DNA from: a virus
Length of the DNA stretch: 21,687 bases
Virus record (IMG/VR): IMGVR_UViG_3300020159_004574
Location: 1-21,687 of that record
Strand: one strand, 5' to 3'
Shown: positions 8,028-16,375 of the stretch, one piece after another
Layout: each line of letters starts with the position of its first letter
Numbering within the stretch: the first letter of the stretch is position 1
The notes under the pieces: model-generated
The model's input: the letters and a program-made list of their open reading frames with translations, nothing else
Told to the model about the DNA's origin: nothing
Database searches by the model: none
Position numbers and translations under genes: made by a program

Positions 8028-10279
8028 TGGCTCCTATTGTAAAATTCGATAGTGAATATGATGATGACACAAGCCTTTACACAGTTAAAGATTCTGCATA
8101 TCTTGTCTTGTCAAAAGATTATAATCCCGGTGACACATCGATTACCGTAGACCTTGACACAGAAAAAAACTTTTTATTTCCATCCACCGGAATTATCACT
8201 CTTGTTGAACAATGTTCTGATCCAGCTAATCGTGCCGTTTCTTTTTATTATACTTCCAGAACAGATACCACATTTGATGGACTGACTGTTTTGAATTTCA
8301 CCCCAGATACTTACAAACCATCCAGACAGACAACTGTTGTAATGAATGTGATGGCAGAACATCACAATAATTTAAAAGATGCAATTATAGCAATACAAAA
8401 CTTTGTTGGAATAAAAGATCTACCCGGATCACTATCGACAGTAAACACTGGCAAACTCGAAGAAAGAACAAATTTTTTAATAAGCAAGGCTTTTGAACCT
8501 AAAGCTTGGTTCACAGTAAACAAGCGCATAGGCCTTGCCCCATTCACAGTACAATTTTCCAACCAGTCTGTCAGACTTGGAGAAGATATTCCAGACAACA
8601 CCATAAACTTTTATTGGGATTTTGGAGACAATACTGCAAGCAATATCGGGTACTATGAAACAACAGAAACTGTACCATCTGGAGTACTTGATGTAATAGT
8701 GGAAGATACCGATGCTGGAACCATAACAAAAACTTACACAAGAACTGGTACATTCACTGTAAAACTTACCGTCACTAATAAGTACGGAAGTGACACGGTT
8801 GAGTTTGTTGATCTAGTTAATGCTAAATATGAAGCACCAGATGTTGCCGTTGTAACTTTCAACGCCACGGGAATTCAACAATGTCTTCCATCTGAAGGCA
8901 ATTGCCAAGTATTCAAAACCCCAACAGGACAGCAAGTAAGCTTGGAAATTCCAAGTGGAATCAATCCAGAAACTAACAGAACATATTCCGGTGAAGAACT
9001 TGATGGATCTGGGAATCCCATTGATCCAATAGTCACATATACTTGGTTGCTTTCTGATGATACAGGACATGGAAACGATCAAACTACAACAGCACTTTAT
9101 ACCATTGGAGGTTTAAAGGATGTAGTTGTTCGTTGTGATACGGAAAGCCAAGCGTATCGAATTACGACCTATAATTCTTTCATAGATGTTGTAGAAAGAC
9201 AAAATTTGTGGTTGTCAACATTCTTCAGCAATTCCAGCACTGTGATTCAGACATCAGAGTTTGGACTCATAAGTGAAACTTTCAAAACCAAACAATCACA
9301 AACAAGCACATTAACTATTAATACAAGCTTTTTGTCTACTGCAACAAATGCAACACAGCTGATAAAAGAATTTAGGAAAAACACAAATTTCACAAACAGA
9401 GCAAACATATCATCTGGCTTGGCTGGCGCAGCCGTATTACACTATGCAACAGGAAGAGGCAGTGAAGTCATTTCAGACGAAAAAATAAATGCCTTACAAT
9501 ATAATGGTTATTTGGAGTCTTATTCTGCGTTTCAGATTATTACACGACCTTGGAATTGGGTTTGTTTTAACTTTTTGAACAAATCTTATTTCATGTTTGG
9601 AAATCTAACCACTACACAGAATACCGGAGAATCTAAAACCAATTTGACATTGCAAACACATGACCTTTTGTCTAATACAGTTTTAAGTTCTTCGTTTAGT
9701 GCAAGCGACTTTGCCGGTAATGCCACAGAACTGCTTAACAACGCAGCCCAATTTAATTCTTCTGGGCAACCTATTTATGGTAATTTCAGCGCATACAGAA
9801 CAGCTTGGAGAGACAGAAGCGGATACATACTAAAAAATAATGGTGTTGGGGACTTTTTCAGACTAAAGTCATTCTTTTCAACATCTAGCACAGCAGCAAA
9901 TGCCATTGCAAGCTTTAACAAACTTCCTGACATTCTTGGTCCTACCAAATACGAAGGGGAACTAGTTAATTTGACTAGCGGTTTATTCTTCTTCAACAAT
10001 ACAGGCGCTGTTTCTTCTTATATTCCAACAGAGCAAACATGGAGAACCGGAGGGCCGGGACTAAACTCTGCTGTGTTTGCTGCTTTGCAAGATCCAACAG
10101 TAGTTGGATATGACAACGATACAAATACACTTCTTGCAACCAGCGATGGGGACAGAAGAGCATATTTGAGTTTCGACTATACTAACAAATCTTTGCTGAA
10201 GTTCAATGATCTTGATCTGACTTTTACAAAACTTCCAGATAGACCTAGTGGAACCCAGTGGAACATGGGAGTATTCTAA
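8027..10279 (+). CDS. Fibre protein with AEHHN module, PKD domains and a degenerate propeller-like C-terminus
   Basis: The product is 750 residues. The N-terminal module (1-155) begins with a YDDDTSLYTV element and ends with VMAEHHNNLKDAI and a FVGI helix. PKD-type domains follow at about 157-262 (GLAPFTVQF, YWDFGDNTAS, RTGTFTVKLTVTN) and, more loosely, 272-390 (YTWLLSDDTGHG). The first has a roughly 30-residue insertion between the FGD motif and the final strands. Residues about 390-750 contain loosely repeated strand groups (KSYFMFGN, RSGYILKNNG, SGLFFFNNTG, NTLLATSDGDRRAYLSFD). These suggest a diverged beta-propeller, but the repeats are too weak to count blades. The start overlaps the previous stop (TAATG) with GGTGGA just upstream. 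The protein is probably a mid-length fibre on the same attachment platform as its neighbours. The N-terminal and PKD calls are firm; the propeller is tentative. Confidence 0.68.
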   Translation: MAPIVKFDSEYDDDTSLYTVKDSAYLVLSKDYNPGDTSITVDLDTEKNFLFPSTGIITLVEQCSDPANRAVSFYYTSRTDTTFDGLTVLNFTPDTYKPSRQTTVVMNVMAEHHNNLKDAIIAIQNFVGIKDLPGSLSTVNTGKLEERTNFLISKAFEPKAWFTVNKRIGLAPFTVQFSNQSVRLGEDIPDNTINFYWDFGDNTASNIGYYETTETVPSGVLDVIVEDTDAGTITKTYTRTGTFTVKLTVTNKYGSDTVEFVDLVNAKYEAPDVAVVTFNATGIQQCLPSEGNCQVFKTPTGQQVSLEIPSGINPETNRTYSGEELDGSGNPIDPIVTYTWLLSDDTGHGNDQTTTALYTIGGLKDVVVRCDTESQAYRITTYNSFIDVVERQNLWLSTFFSNSSTVIQTSEFGLISETFKTKQSQTSTLTINTSFLSTATNATQLIKEFRKNTNFTNRANISSGLAGAAVLHYATGRGSEVISDEKINALQYNGYLESYSAFQIITRPWNWVCFNFLNKSYFMFGNLTTTQNTGESKTNLTLQTHDLLSNTVLSSSFSASDFAGNATELLNNAAQFNSSGQPIYGNFSAYRTAWRDRSGYILKNNGVGDFFRLKSFFSTSSTAANAIASFNKLPDILGPTKYEGELVNLTSGLFFFNNTGAVSSYIPTEQTWRTGGPGLNSAVFAALQDPTVVGYDNDTNTLLATSDGDRRAYLSFDYTNKSLLKFNDLDLTFTKLPDRPSGTQWNMGVF
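8347..8368 (+). repeat. 22-bp segment identical to 16698-16719
   Basis: The segment encoding VMAEHHN in the 750-residue fibre gene is identical over 22 bases to the equivalent segment in the 834-residue fibre gene, about 8.3 kb away. The flanking bases differ. It marks shared ancestry of the N-terminal modules. Confidence 0.85.
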
Positions 10280-10288
10280 AGGAAAAAA

Positions 10289-13200
10289 ATGCCAACATTA
10301 TTCCCTCCACAAACTATTTATCCTCAGGATTATGATAGCGACCGCACACTCTACCAAGTGTACAATACTTCTGAAACAATCCTAATATCCGATTTGGAAA
10401 CTTGGGCAACAACTATATCAATTAGACCAGTCGATATAGACCAACAAGAAATTTGGGGAGAAAATGGATTTGTTACAATAGAAAACGAACTTATATATTT
10501 TGAATCTGTACAAAAAGATGCAAACAACAAGATAAATGTTCTTACAAATTGCATAAGAAATTTGGGCGGTTCATCTCCGAAACATTATACAGCAGGCACT
10601 GATGTTCGTGGATTTGTAATTGCCGAACACCACAACCAAATTGCAAGATCTGTTGTAAATACTGAAAATTTTATTGGCATCAGTCTTTCTCAAAACAAAA
10701 CAACATTAGATTGGAGAATTCGTAATCTTGCGGCACAAGGAGCAGTTGTAGATGACTATGGATGCCCTGAGGTAAATTTCAGTTTTTACATAGCAAGTGA
10801 AACCAGTAATGAAGTCGTAATAAATTATGAACTAGAAATAAACGGAACATTTGATAGCTTTTTACTAGAGTTTGGAGACGGACAAAGTACCACTACTGTC
10901 CAGTCTGGCACGCATAGCTATTCTCCAAACATTATTATTGATCCTACAGTAACAGTTATAGCAACAAATTGTGAACAAGTTGTAAGCGGAGTAAGCAGAG
11001 AACAAGTAAGTCAGCCATTGCAACAGCAAATACCAATAGATCTGAATGTTGTAGTTCCAACAGTGCCCGTTCTCCCTGAAATACCAATATCATTTCAAAA
11101 TACTGTAAACAACCAACTTCTTTTGCCCCCTATTGTTTTTCCATGTGTCGAAACTGGATTTGGTCCAATATCTGTGCCATCTGTAATAACAATTACTCCT
11201 CCTTTGATAATACCAAGCAGTATTGATTTTATTAATCCTCCAAATATCCCAAGCACTATTGTAATCAATCCAGTTGATCTTCTTTTGCCAAGCCAAATTT
11301 ATGTTGAAGGAATTTGCGGACCAACACCGCCAATACCAGCACCAGAACCTAGCCCTTCACCTTCACCTTCACCTTCACCTTCACCTTCACCTTCACCTTC
11401 ACCAGCACCAGCACCTTCACCAGCACCTGCACCAGCGCCCGCACCAGCGCCTTCACCTTCACCTAGCCCTTCACCTTCTCCTAGCCCTTCACCTTCTCCA
11501 TCACCATCACCTTCTCCATCCCCATCACCTTCGCCATCCCCTAGCCCTTCGCCTTCGCCCACGCCAAGCGGAGATGAACCAACGCCGCCAACTCCTGTTC
11601 CCGACATTGTGCCAACACCGCCATCACCTGTTCCTGCTCCTACTCCTTCTTTTCCTTTTAGTTGTGGACAATATGGATATTTTGCTGGTGGTTTGACTGG
11701 AGGAACTGTAAGCAGTGGTGTAAACTATATTGATAGGCTGAATTTTTCTAACGATACTCCAACGCTGCTTGGTTCATCTAATCTTTTTTATGCAAGAACC
11801 GGTACAGTAGGAATATCTGGAGCAGTTACCAGAGCCTATTTTATGGGTGGCCTAAGAGCAGATCTTAGTGGAATAACAAGCTATACAGATGTTTTTGATT
11901 ACGATAGTGAAACAACATCGATTTCTAATTCAGCAGACTTGAAAACCAAGAGAGACACGGCAATAGGAGTTTCCGAGGGTCTTACTAAAGGCTATATTGC
12001 TGGCGGAGATACCAGCGCTAGCGTGAATGTAAAATCTACTGAGAAAATAGTTTTTTCAACTGATACAACTGTAGCATCAACTAGCCTCGAACTTGCAAAT
12101 GCCAAGGTGGATAGTTGTGGACTTGATGGAAGCAGCACAAGAGGCTATTTGCTTGGAGGATACACTTCAGCAGTATCTGCGACAACCGAATACATCGACT
12201 ACTCAAACGACACAAAGATAAATGCTGGTCCTGCCGTACTTTCTGTAGCCAGATCAGGATGTGGTGGAATAGCAGCCACAGAAGCCAAGGGGTATGTTTG
12301 CGGCGGTGAAAATGGTGCTACTTCTACACTTTATGCAATTACAGATATTATTGATTTTGCCACTGGTAGTAGATCTAACAATGCATCCGCAAATCTAGAC
12401 AGACAAGTTGCTGGCTCTGCTGGAACAAGCAATAGGCAAAGCGCTGGATTTATAGGCGGTGGTGTAACAGATTCTGGGTCTGGACTCATAATAACTAATG
12501 CCATAGACAAGATGAGTTTCACAACAGATAGTTCCAGCACTATTGGCTCAACATTTGCAGTTGGCAGAAACGGTTGGTCAGCTGTTGCCAAATTATGTCG
12601 TCCATTGACAGGAGATGGTGGTTATTTTGTCGGTGGAAGTTACAATTGGGATGGATTTTTTGCTAGCTATACTGCAACTACTGATAAAGTGATATTCTCA
12701 GCAGACACAAGCATGGCTATGACCACCGCCAACCTTACGCAAGCCAGAGATTCATTTGCAAGTATTAATGGCACCCAATACCGTGGTTATTTTGCCGGTG
12801 GATATGATGAATCTTTTGTAAACTTAACAGAAAAATTAATTTATGCAAATGAATACACATCAGCAGCAACAACTGCAAATTTAACTTCTCCAACTCACGG
12901 CGCATGTGGCCTTACAGATGGATATACCAAAGGGTATGTTATTGGTGGTTATCAAAAATCAGAGTCGGTCATAACAAACAAAATTTATAAAATTACATAT
13001 TCAACAAACGAGACAATAAGTGAATTGACTACTGCTAGGCTTGCTACTGGTCTGGCATATTTGGCATCTGTTTCTGACAATAAAACACAGGGATACTTGG
13101 CAGGTGGACTGGCAGGCACTGTAAAAATAGACTCTTGTGGAGTCATGAATTTTTCTCAAGATACATTGACAGAACTAACTAGCAAATACTTGTCTTCTCC

Positions 13201-16200
13201 AAGAAGTGAACTTGCCGGACTAGATGGTAATTCTACTAAAGGTTATTTTGCTGGAGGTGATACCGCTAATTATAAGTCCGTAACGAATATGGACATTTTG
13301 ACTTATGCAACTGGAAGTTTTGCTCATTCTAATGAAGCCAAATACAATCTGCAAACTGTAAAAGCTGGTTTAGCAGGTGTGTCTGAAAGAAAATCTAAAG
13401 GTTATTTTGGTGGTGGATCTAGCGGCGTTTTTGTGACAAGTCCTTTGACAGACAAAGTTTCTTTTGCAACAGGTGTTGTTACAGCAACAGAAACTGCAAA
13501 TCTGACAAAATCCAGAACCTATTTGGGTGGTGTTTCAAAAATAACTGACACAATCAATAATGATGGAGCCTATTTTGTAGGTGGATATACAGCATCTCCC
13601 AATACTAAAATCACAGAAAAAATAATTTACGCTGGTGATATTTCAATTTATCCGTATACTGCTAATTTAGAACAAAATCGTGCCTATTTAGCTGGCATAT
13701 CGAATCCAGATCTTGCAGGTTACATAGCAGGCGGCACATCCTCTTTAATTACATCATTTGTCCCAGTTAACACCATGGACAAGATAACTTATGCCACAGA
13801 TCAAAGATCTGCTGTTGGATCGCTTGTATTGCCAGCAAGCACTTATGGCCTAGCAGGCTGTAGCGGCTCTAAGGATGAAGGTTACTTTGGTGGAGGCAAT
13901 ACTGGGGCTTTTACAAACAAAATTTATGTATTTGATTATGCCACCGAGCAGATAGAATTGATGTCTATCGATACACTGGACTCAAACCGAGCATTTGTTG
14001 CTTGTATATCAGATGGATACTCTAAAGGTTATTGGGCTGGAGGCAAAGGAGGCTTGGGAAGTGTAAAAACAATCGAAGTACAAGATATTGCTACGGGAAC
14101 CTTGTCTTCTACTGGAACATTTATTTTATCTGCAGACACATCGAATGTGACCGGAAGTGATGGGAATGGTATAGAAGGATTTTTTGCAGGTGGTTTATTA
14201 AGCACTGGAGCAACGAAAGTCATTAATGTATTAAGTTACACAACTGGAACCTTTCTTGCAACTAATCCGCAACTTTCTTTAGCTAAACATAGCATGGGTG
14301 GGGCTGCTAACAATGACAATAAAGGTTACTTTTCTGGTGGTTCTTCCAAATCAGATGCAACAAGCTTTATTAAAAAGACTGAGATTATAGAGCATATTAC
14401 TTATGCTATGTCTACACCAAAATCTGCCGAACTAGATTATGGCAGGAGTTGTTTGACAGCTGTATCAAGTAAAAGAAACACATTGCCTCCAGCAAAATGT
14501 GGAACATATACATATAGTTCCAACATAGCAGATGATACACGCTATTTTAATGTAGATCCAAAAGCTAATATCCAGTATCTTTATTTTAATAAAAATGAAA
14601 ACAATTCAACAAGATTTATTGTATTTGACAACTTTAGTAACATATATGTTGATACTGGTTATACAGGAAATATACCAGCTGGATGCGACAGTCCAGAGCA
14701 AACAACATGGAACAGTGCTTATTATTTCTACTTTTTTAAAGCACAAAATGCTACTCGCATAGGCGTTCGGGCAATATCAGCGTGTACCGAAATTAAATGG
14801 AATTATAATTTAAATTGTAATAACAACGAGTACACAAATTTAAGTGGTTTACCGGGTTATAGATCAAATATAAATGTTTCTGATAAAATTTTTAGTCTTG
14901 GCGGTTATCTGGGAGTTCCAACAACAGTTTTTTCTCTTATATATATTGGAATAACTCCAAATTCGACAGCTGTATCTGTTGACAGCTTCGAGTCTGGATC
15001 TTATTATTATAGTGGTAAATGGAAAAGTATGTGGAGGGATTCTTCTCATGCAGCAGCTTTAGATATAAATAATACATTTTATATGATTGGTTATAACCAA
15101 TATGGACAACTGGGCAATGATAATACAGCTTTAGTATTATCAAATTTAATTCCTTACCCACAATTAGGAAAAGTTATTGATTATTCGATTCGTTATTATT
15201 CCACACATGTAATATTAGAAAATAATGATATGTATGCAACAGGTCTTAATAACTATGGACAACTTGGTGTTGGAGATACTGTAAATAGGTATAAATTTAC
15301 TAAAGTACCGGGAAAATGGAGATATGTTAATATTTCATATTGGTGGAATAACATATCGGTTGCTATAGATATCGATGGGTTTTTATATTTTGCTGGAATT
15401 ACTGGTGCCTTTTCTTATTTTAACAAAATTACAGATTATATTTGGAAAGAAGCAGTTGGTGCCAATAATTATTATAATAATTATTATACTAATAATAGAA
15501 TATTAGGAATACGAGGGGATGGAGTTATTTGTTTAATAAAAATTAATTATACTTATAGCAATGGTTCTTATGTATTAAATCCTGCTGAAGTCATACCATA
15601 TGGAACTAAAAATAATTGGAAAAATATTGATTATTTAGTAAGGGGCAACAATGATCTCTATTATGTAACAGATTCTTTAGATGATATGTATATAGTTAAA
15701 ATTAACGATCCAATTTCTTATACATTATATGATATTACAAAAATGAATGTTGACTGGAGAACTCATCCTCCAAAATTTCGTGTAGGAAAAAATGAAATAC
15801 ATACAGTGATTCCTCCAGACTATGTTTTTGCAAATGCCATGAACATGGATGGATCAAATGCACTACAATTGACAGAAAAAACAAAAGACATAGTGCAGCA
15901 AGAATCTTCAACAAAATTGAATATATGTCGTTTTGCAGGCAGAACACCTTTGCAGATGGTAAATAGCGTTCATGGGAAAGTTGCTATTCGCAGGTGTGAT
16001 ATTTTGGGATTCTGTTGTCATTCATCTTCTTTGCCAAAAAGGCCTGAAGTTGTTTGTTGCCAGACTTGTGACAAATATCAGGAAGATGAAGAAAATCCAC
16101 AAACAGTTTTAGTCACACAAAGAGAAGAAATACTGATTGATAGCGTGCAAATACCCAAGCCTCCAGAACCTCCAGATCCATTTAGCATGGAGTTGCCATA

Positions 16201-16375
16201 CAGACCAATGCCTCCCATGGATCCTAATATGTTTGGCAGGCCGATTCATGCCAGCGAGATTGAGTATAAGGATCTTTCAGACATATATAATTCAGAAATA
16301 CAAGACATGAACGGCTTCAAAATTAAGCCAGTAGATGATCTTAGGCCTGATGTGAACGACCTTCTTGGAGAATAA
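10289..16375 (+). CDS. Giant tail fibre (2028 residues): AEHHN module, shaft, Pro linker, 18 kelch-like blades, RCC1 propeller, Cys-rich C-terminus
   Basis: The domain order can be read directly. Residues 1-150 are the shared N-terminal module ([30 protein letters not shown]). About 155-240 is a PKD-like unit with LLEFGDGQS. About 292-340 is a shaft of IPS/VPS-type repeats. About 343-457 is a long Pro-Ser/Ala linker. Residues 459-1403 hold 18 kelch-like blades, each with a GYFAGG-type glycine pair. About 1404-1525 is a beta domain opened by CGTYTYS. About 1531-1834 contains RCC1-type repeats, clearest at NQYGQLGND and [10 protein letters not shown]. About 1876-1932 is Cys-rich (seven Cys). 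The last ~95 residues are Pro-rich and acidic and end in [14 protein letters not shown] (10278-10283) lies five bases before the ATG, and the stop overlaps the next ATG (TAATG). It is most likely a receptor-contacting tail fibre; the receptor is unknown. The RCC1 section looks more AT-rich than its surroundings. Confidence 0.82.
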   Translation: MPTLFPPQTIYPQDYDSDRTLYQVYNTSETILISDLETWATTISIRPVDIDQQEIWGENGFVTIENELIYFESVQKDANNKINVLTNCIRNLGGSSPKHYTAGTDVRGFVIAEHHNQIARSVVNTENFIGISLSQNKTTLDWRIRNLAAQGAVVDDYGCPEVNFSFYIASETSNEVVINYELEINGTFDSFLLEFGDGQSTTTVQSGTHSYSPNIIIDPTVTVIATNCEQVVSGVSREQVSQPLQQQIPIDLNVVVPTVPVLPEIPISFQNTVNNQLLLPPIVFPCVETGFGPISVPSVITITPPLIIPSSIDFINPPNIPSTIVINPVDLLLPSQIYVEGICGPTPPIPAPEPSPSPSPSPSPSPSPSPSPAPAPSPAPAPAPAPAPSPSPSPSPSPSPSPSPSPSPSPSPSPSPSPSPSPSPTPSGDEPTPPTPVPDIVPTPPSPVPAPTPSFPFSCGQYGYFAGGLTGGTVSSGVNYIDRLNFSNDTPTLLGSSNLFYARTGTVGISGAVTRAYFMGGLRADLSGITSYTDVFDYDSETTSISNSADLKTKRDTAIGVSEGLTKGYIAGGDTSASVNVKSTEKIVFSTDTTVASTSLELANAKVDSCGLDGSSTRGYLLGGYTSAVSATTEYIDYSNDTKINAGPAVLSVARSGCGGIAATEAKGYVCGGENGATSTLYAITDIIDFATGSRSNNASANLDRQVAGSAGTSNRQSAGFIGGGVTDSGSGLIITNAIDKMSFTTDSSSTIGSTFAVGRNGWSAVAKLCRPLTGDGGYFVGGSYNWDGFFASYTATTDKVIFSADTSMAMTTANLTQARDSFASINGTQYRGYFAGGYDESFVNLTEKLIYANEYTSAATTANLTSPTHGACGLTDGYTKGYVIGGYQKSESVITNKIYKITYSTNETISELTTARLATGLAYLASVSDNKTQGYLAGGLAGTVKIDSCGVMNFSQDTLTELTSKYLSSPRSELAGLDGNSTKGYFAGGDTANYKSVTNMDILTYATGSFAHSNEAKYNLQTVKAGLAGVSERKSKGYFGGGSSGVFVTSPLTDKVSFATGVVTATETANLTKSRTYLGGVSKITDTINNDGAYFVGGYTASPNTKITEKIIYAGDISIYPYTANLEQNRAYLAGISNPDLAGYIAGGTSSLITSFVPVNTMDKITYATDQRSAVGSLVLPASTYGLAGCSGSKDEGYFGGGNTGAFTNKIYVFDYATEQIELMSIDTLDSNRAFVACISDGYSKGYWAGGKGGLGSVKTIEVQDIATGTLSSTGTFILSADTSNVTGSDGNGIEGFFAGGLLSTGATKVINVLSYTTGTFLATNPQLSLAKHSMGGAANNDNKGYFSGGSSKSDATSFIKKTEIIEHITYAMSTPKSAELDYGRSCLTAVSSKRNTLPPAKCGTYTYSSNIADDTRYFNVDPKANIQYLYFNKNENNSTRFIVFDNFSNIYVDTGYTGNIPAGCDSPEQTTWNSAYYFYFFKAQNATRIGVRAISACTEIKWNYNLNCNNNEYTNLSGLPGYRSNINVSDKIFSLGGYLGVPTTVFSLIYIGITPNSTAVSVDSFESGSYYYSGKWKSMWRDSSHAAALDINNTFYMIGYNQYGQLGNDNTALVLSNLIPYPQLGKVIDYSIRYYSTHVILENNDMYATGLNNYGQLGVGDTVNRYKFTKVPGKWRYVNISYWWNNISVAIDIDGFLYFAGITGAFSYFNKITDYIWKEAVGANNYYNNYYTNNRILGIRGDGVICLIKINYTYSNGSYVLNPAEVIPYGTKNNWKNIDYLVRGNNDLYYVTDSLDDMYIVKINDPISYTLYDITKMNVDWRTHPPKFRVGKNEIHTVIPPDYVFANAMNMDGSNALQLTEKTKDIVQQESSTKLNICRFAGRTPLQMVNSVHGKVAIRRCDILGFCCHSSSLPKRPEVVCCQTCDKYQEDEENPQTVLVTQREEILIDSVQIPKPPEPPDPFSMELPYRPMPPMDPNMFGRPIHASEIEYKDLSDIYNSEIQDMNGFKIKPVDDLRPDVNDLLGE
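10541..10561 (+). repeat. 21-bp segment identical to 16624-16644
   Basis: A 21-base identity between the N-terminal modules of the 2028- and 834-residue fibre genes, about 6.1 kb apart in direct orientation. It encodes LTNCIRN in both. Confidence 0.85.
10658..10677 (+). repeat. 20-bp segment identical to 16741-16760
   Basis: A second direct-repeat identity between the same two genes, encoding NTENFIG in both. It lies about 100 bases after the 21-bp identity in each gene, so the two genes are collinear here. Confidence 0.85.
11162..11300 (+). other. Short fibre-shaft repeat segment
   Basis: Residues about 292-340 of the giant fibre have the strand-turn pattern 'I-P-S-x-I' every 11-13 residues ([33 protein letters not shown]). 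The paralogue has the same segment at 17251-17390 starting at nearly the same residue number. Regular strand-turn repeats of this size are what fibrous shafts such as beta-spirals show; the actual fold is not established. Confidence 0.5.
11318..11655 (+). other. Long Pro-Ser/Ala/Thr linker between shaft and propellers
   Basis: About 113 residues of alternating Pro with Ser, Ala or Thr, with the motif PSPSP dominating and a short non-repetitive break (SGDEP). The segment separates the attachment half of the fibre from its distal propellers. It is GC-richer than the flanking sequence because of its Pro and Ala codons. Confidence 0.85.
11354..11401 (+). repeat. Perfect hexanucleotide tandem repeat (CCTTCA)x8
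   Basis: Eight uninterrupted copies of CCTTCA encode Pro-Ser dipeptides at the start of the linker. Later copies (cctagc, ccttct, ccatca) are diverged. Each unit is six bases, so gain or loss of copies by slippage would change linker length without breaking the frame. Confidence 0.92.
11663..12613 (+). repeat. Kelch-like blades 1-6 (propeller 1) of the giant fibre
   Basis: Residues 459-775 contain six units of about 50 residues. Each begins with a GY-x-x-GG-type motif (YFAGG, YFMGG, YIAGG, YLLGG, YVCGG, FIGGG), followed by a D-K/D-x-I-x-F/Y strand and an NL..AR...G helix-like turn. The sixth unit ends in a non-repeat stretch (KLCRPLTGD) before the next unit. Confidence 0.8.
12614..13561 (+). 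repeat. Kelch-like blades 7-12 (propeller 2) of the giant fibre
   Basis: Residues 776-1091, 316 long. The first blade begins DGGYFVGG and the sixth ends with the non-repeat stretch SKITDTINN. Glycine-pair motifs are YFVGG, YFAGG, YVIGG, YLAGG, YFAGG and YFGGG. Confidence 0.8.
13562..14497 (+). repeat. Kelch-like blades 13-18 (propeller 3) of the giant fibre
   Basis: Residues 1092-1403, 312 long. The first blade begins DGAYFVGG, matching the opening of propeller 2. Glycine-pair motifs are YFVGG, YIAGG, YFGGG, YWAGG, FFAGG and YFSGG. The last blade is longer and runs into the CGTYTYS domain. Confidence 0.8.
14879..15790 (+). other. RCC1-type propeller domain of the giant fibre
   Basis: Residues about 1531-1834. 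Clear RCC1 repeat wording occurs twice ([15 protein letters not shown] and [16 protein letters not shown]), with weaker units before ([10 protein letters not shown]) and after ([11 protein letters not shown]). RCC1 repeats build a beta-propeller distinct from kelch. The DNA here appears more AT-rich, with many TTA, ATA, AAT and TAT codons, than the kelch region just upstream. Confidence 0.75.
15464..15487 (+). repeat. 12-bp perfect tandem duplication in the RCC1 domain
   Basis: AATAATTATTAT occurs twice in tandem, encoding NNYYNNYY in frame, and is followed by ACTAATAAT (TNN). It lies in what should be a loop of the RCC1 propeller. Confidence 0.9.

Noticed and set aside
11354-11560. CRISPR-like array
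   Set aside because: The repetition is a coding hexamer tract without spacer-length unique segments.
11299-11607. Leftward frame rich in Gly-Glu repeats opposite the Pro linker
   Set aside because: It is the antisense reading of the Pro-Ser codons; it has no ribosome site and no sequence outside the low-complexity tract.
11274-11696. Rightward frame rich in His-Leu repeats in the linker region
   Set aside because: It is a shifted reading of the CCTTCA-type repeats inside the giant fibre gene, whose own frame is continuous.
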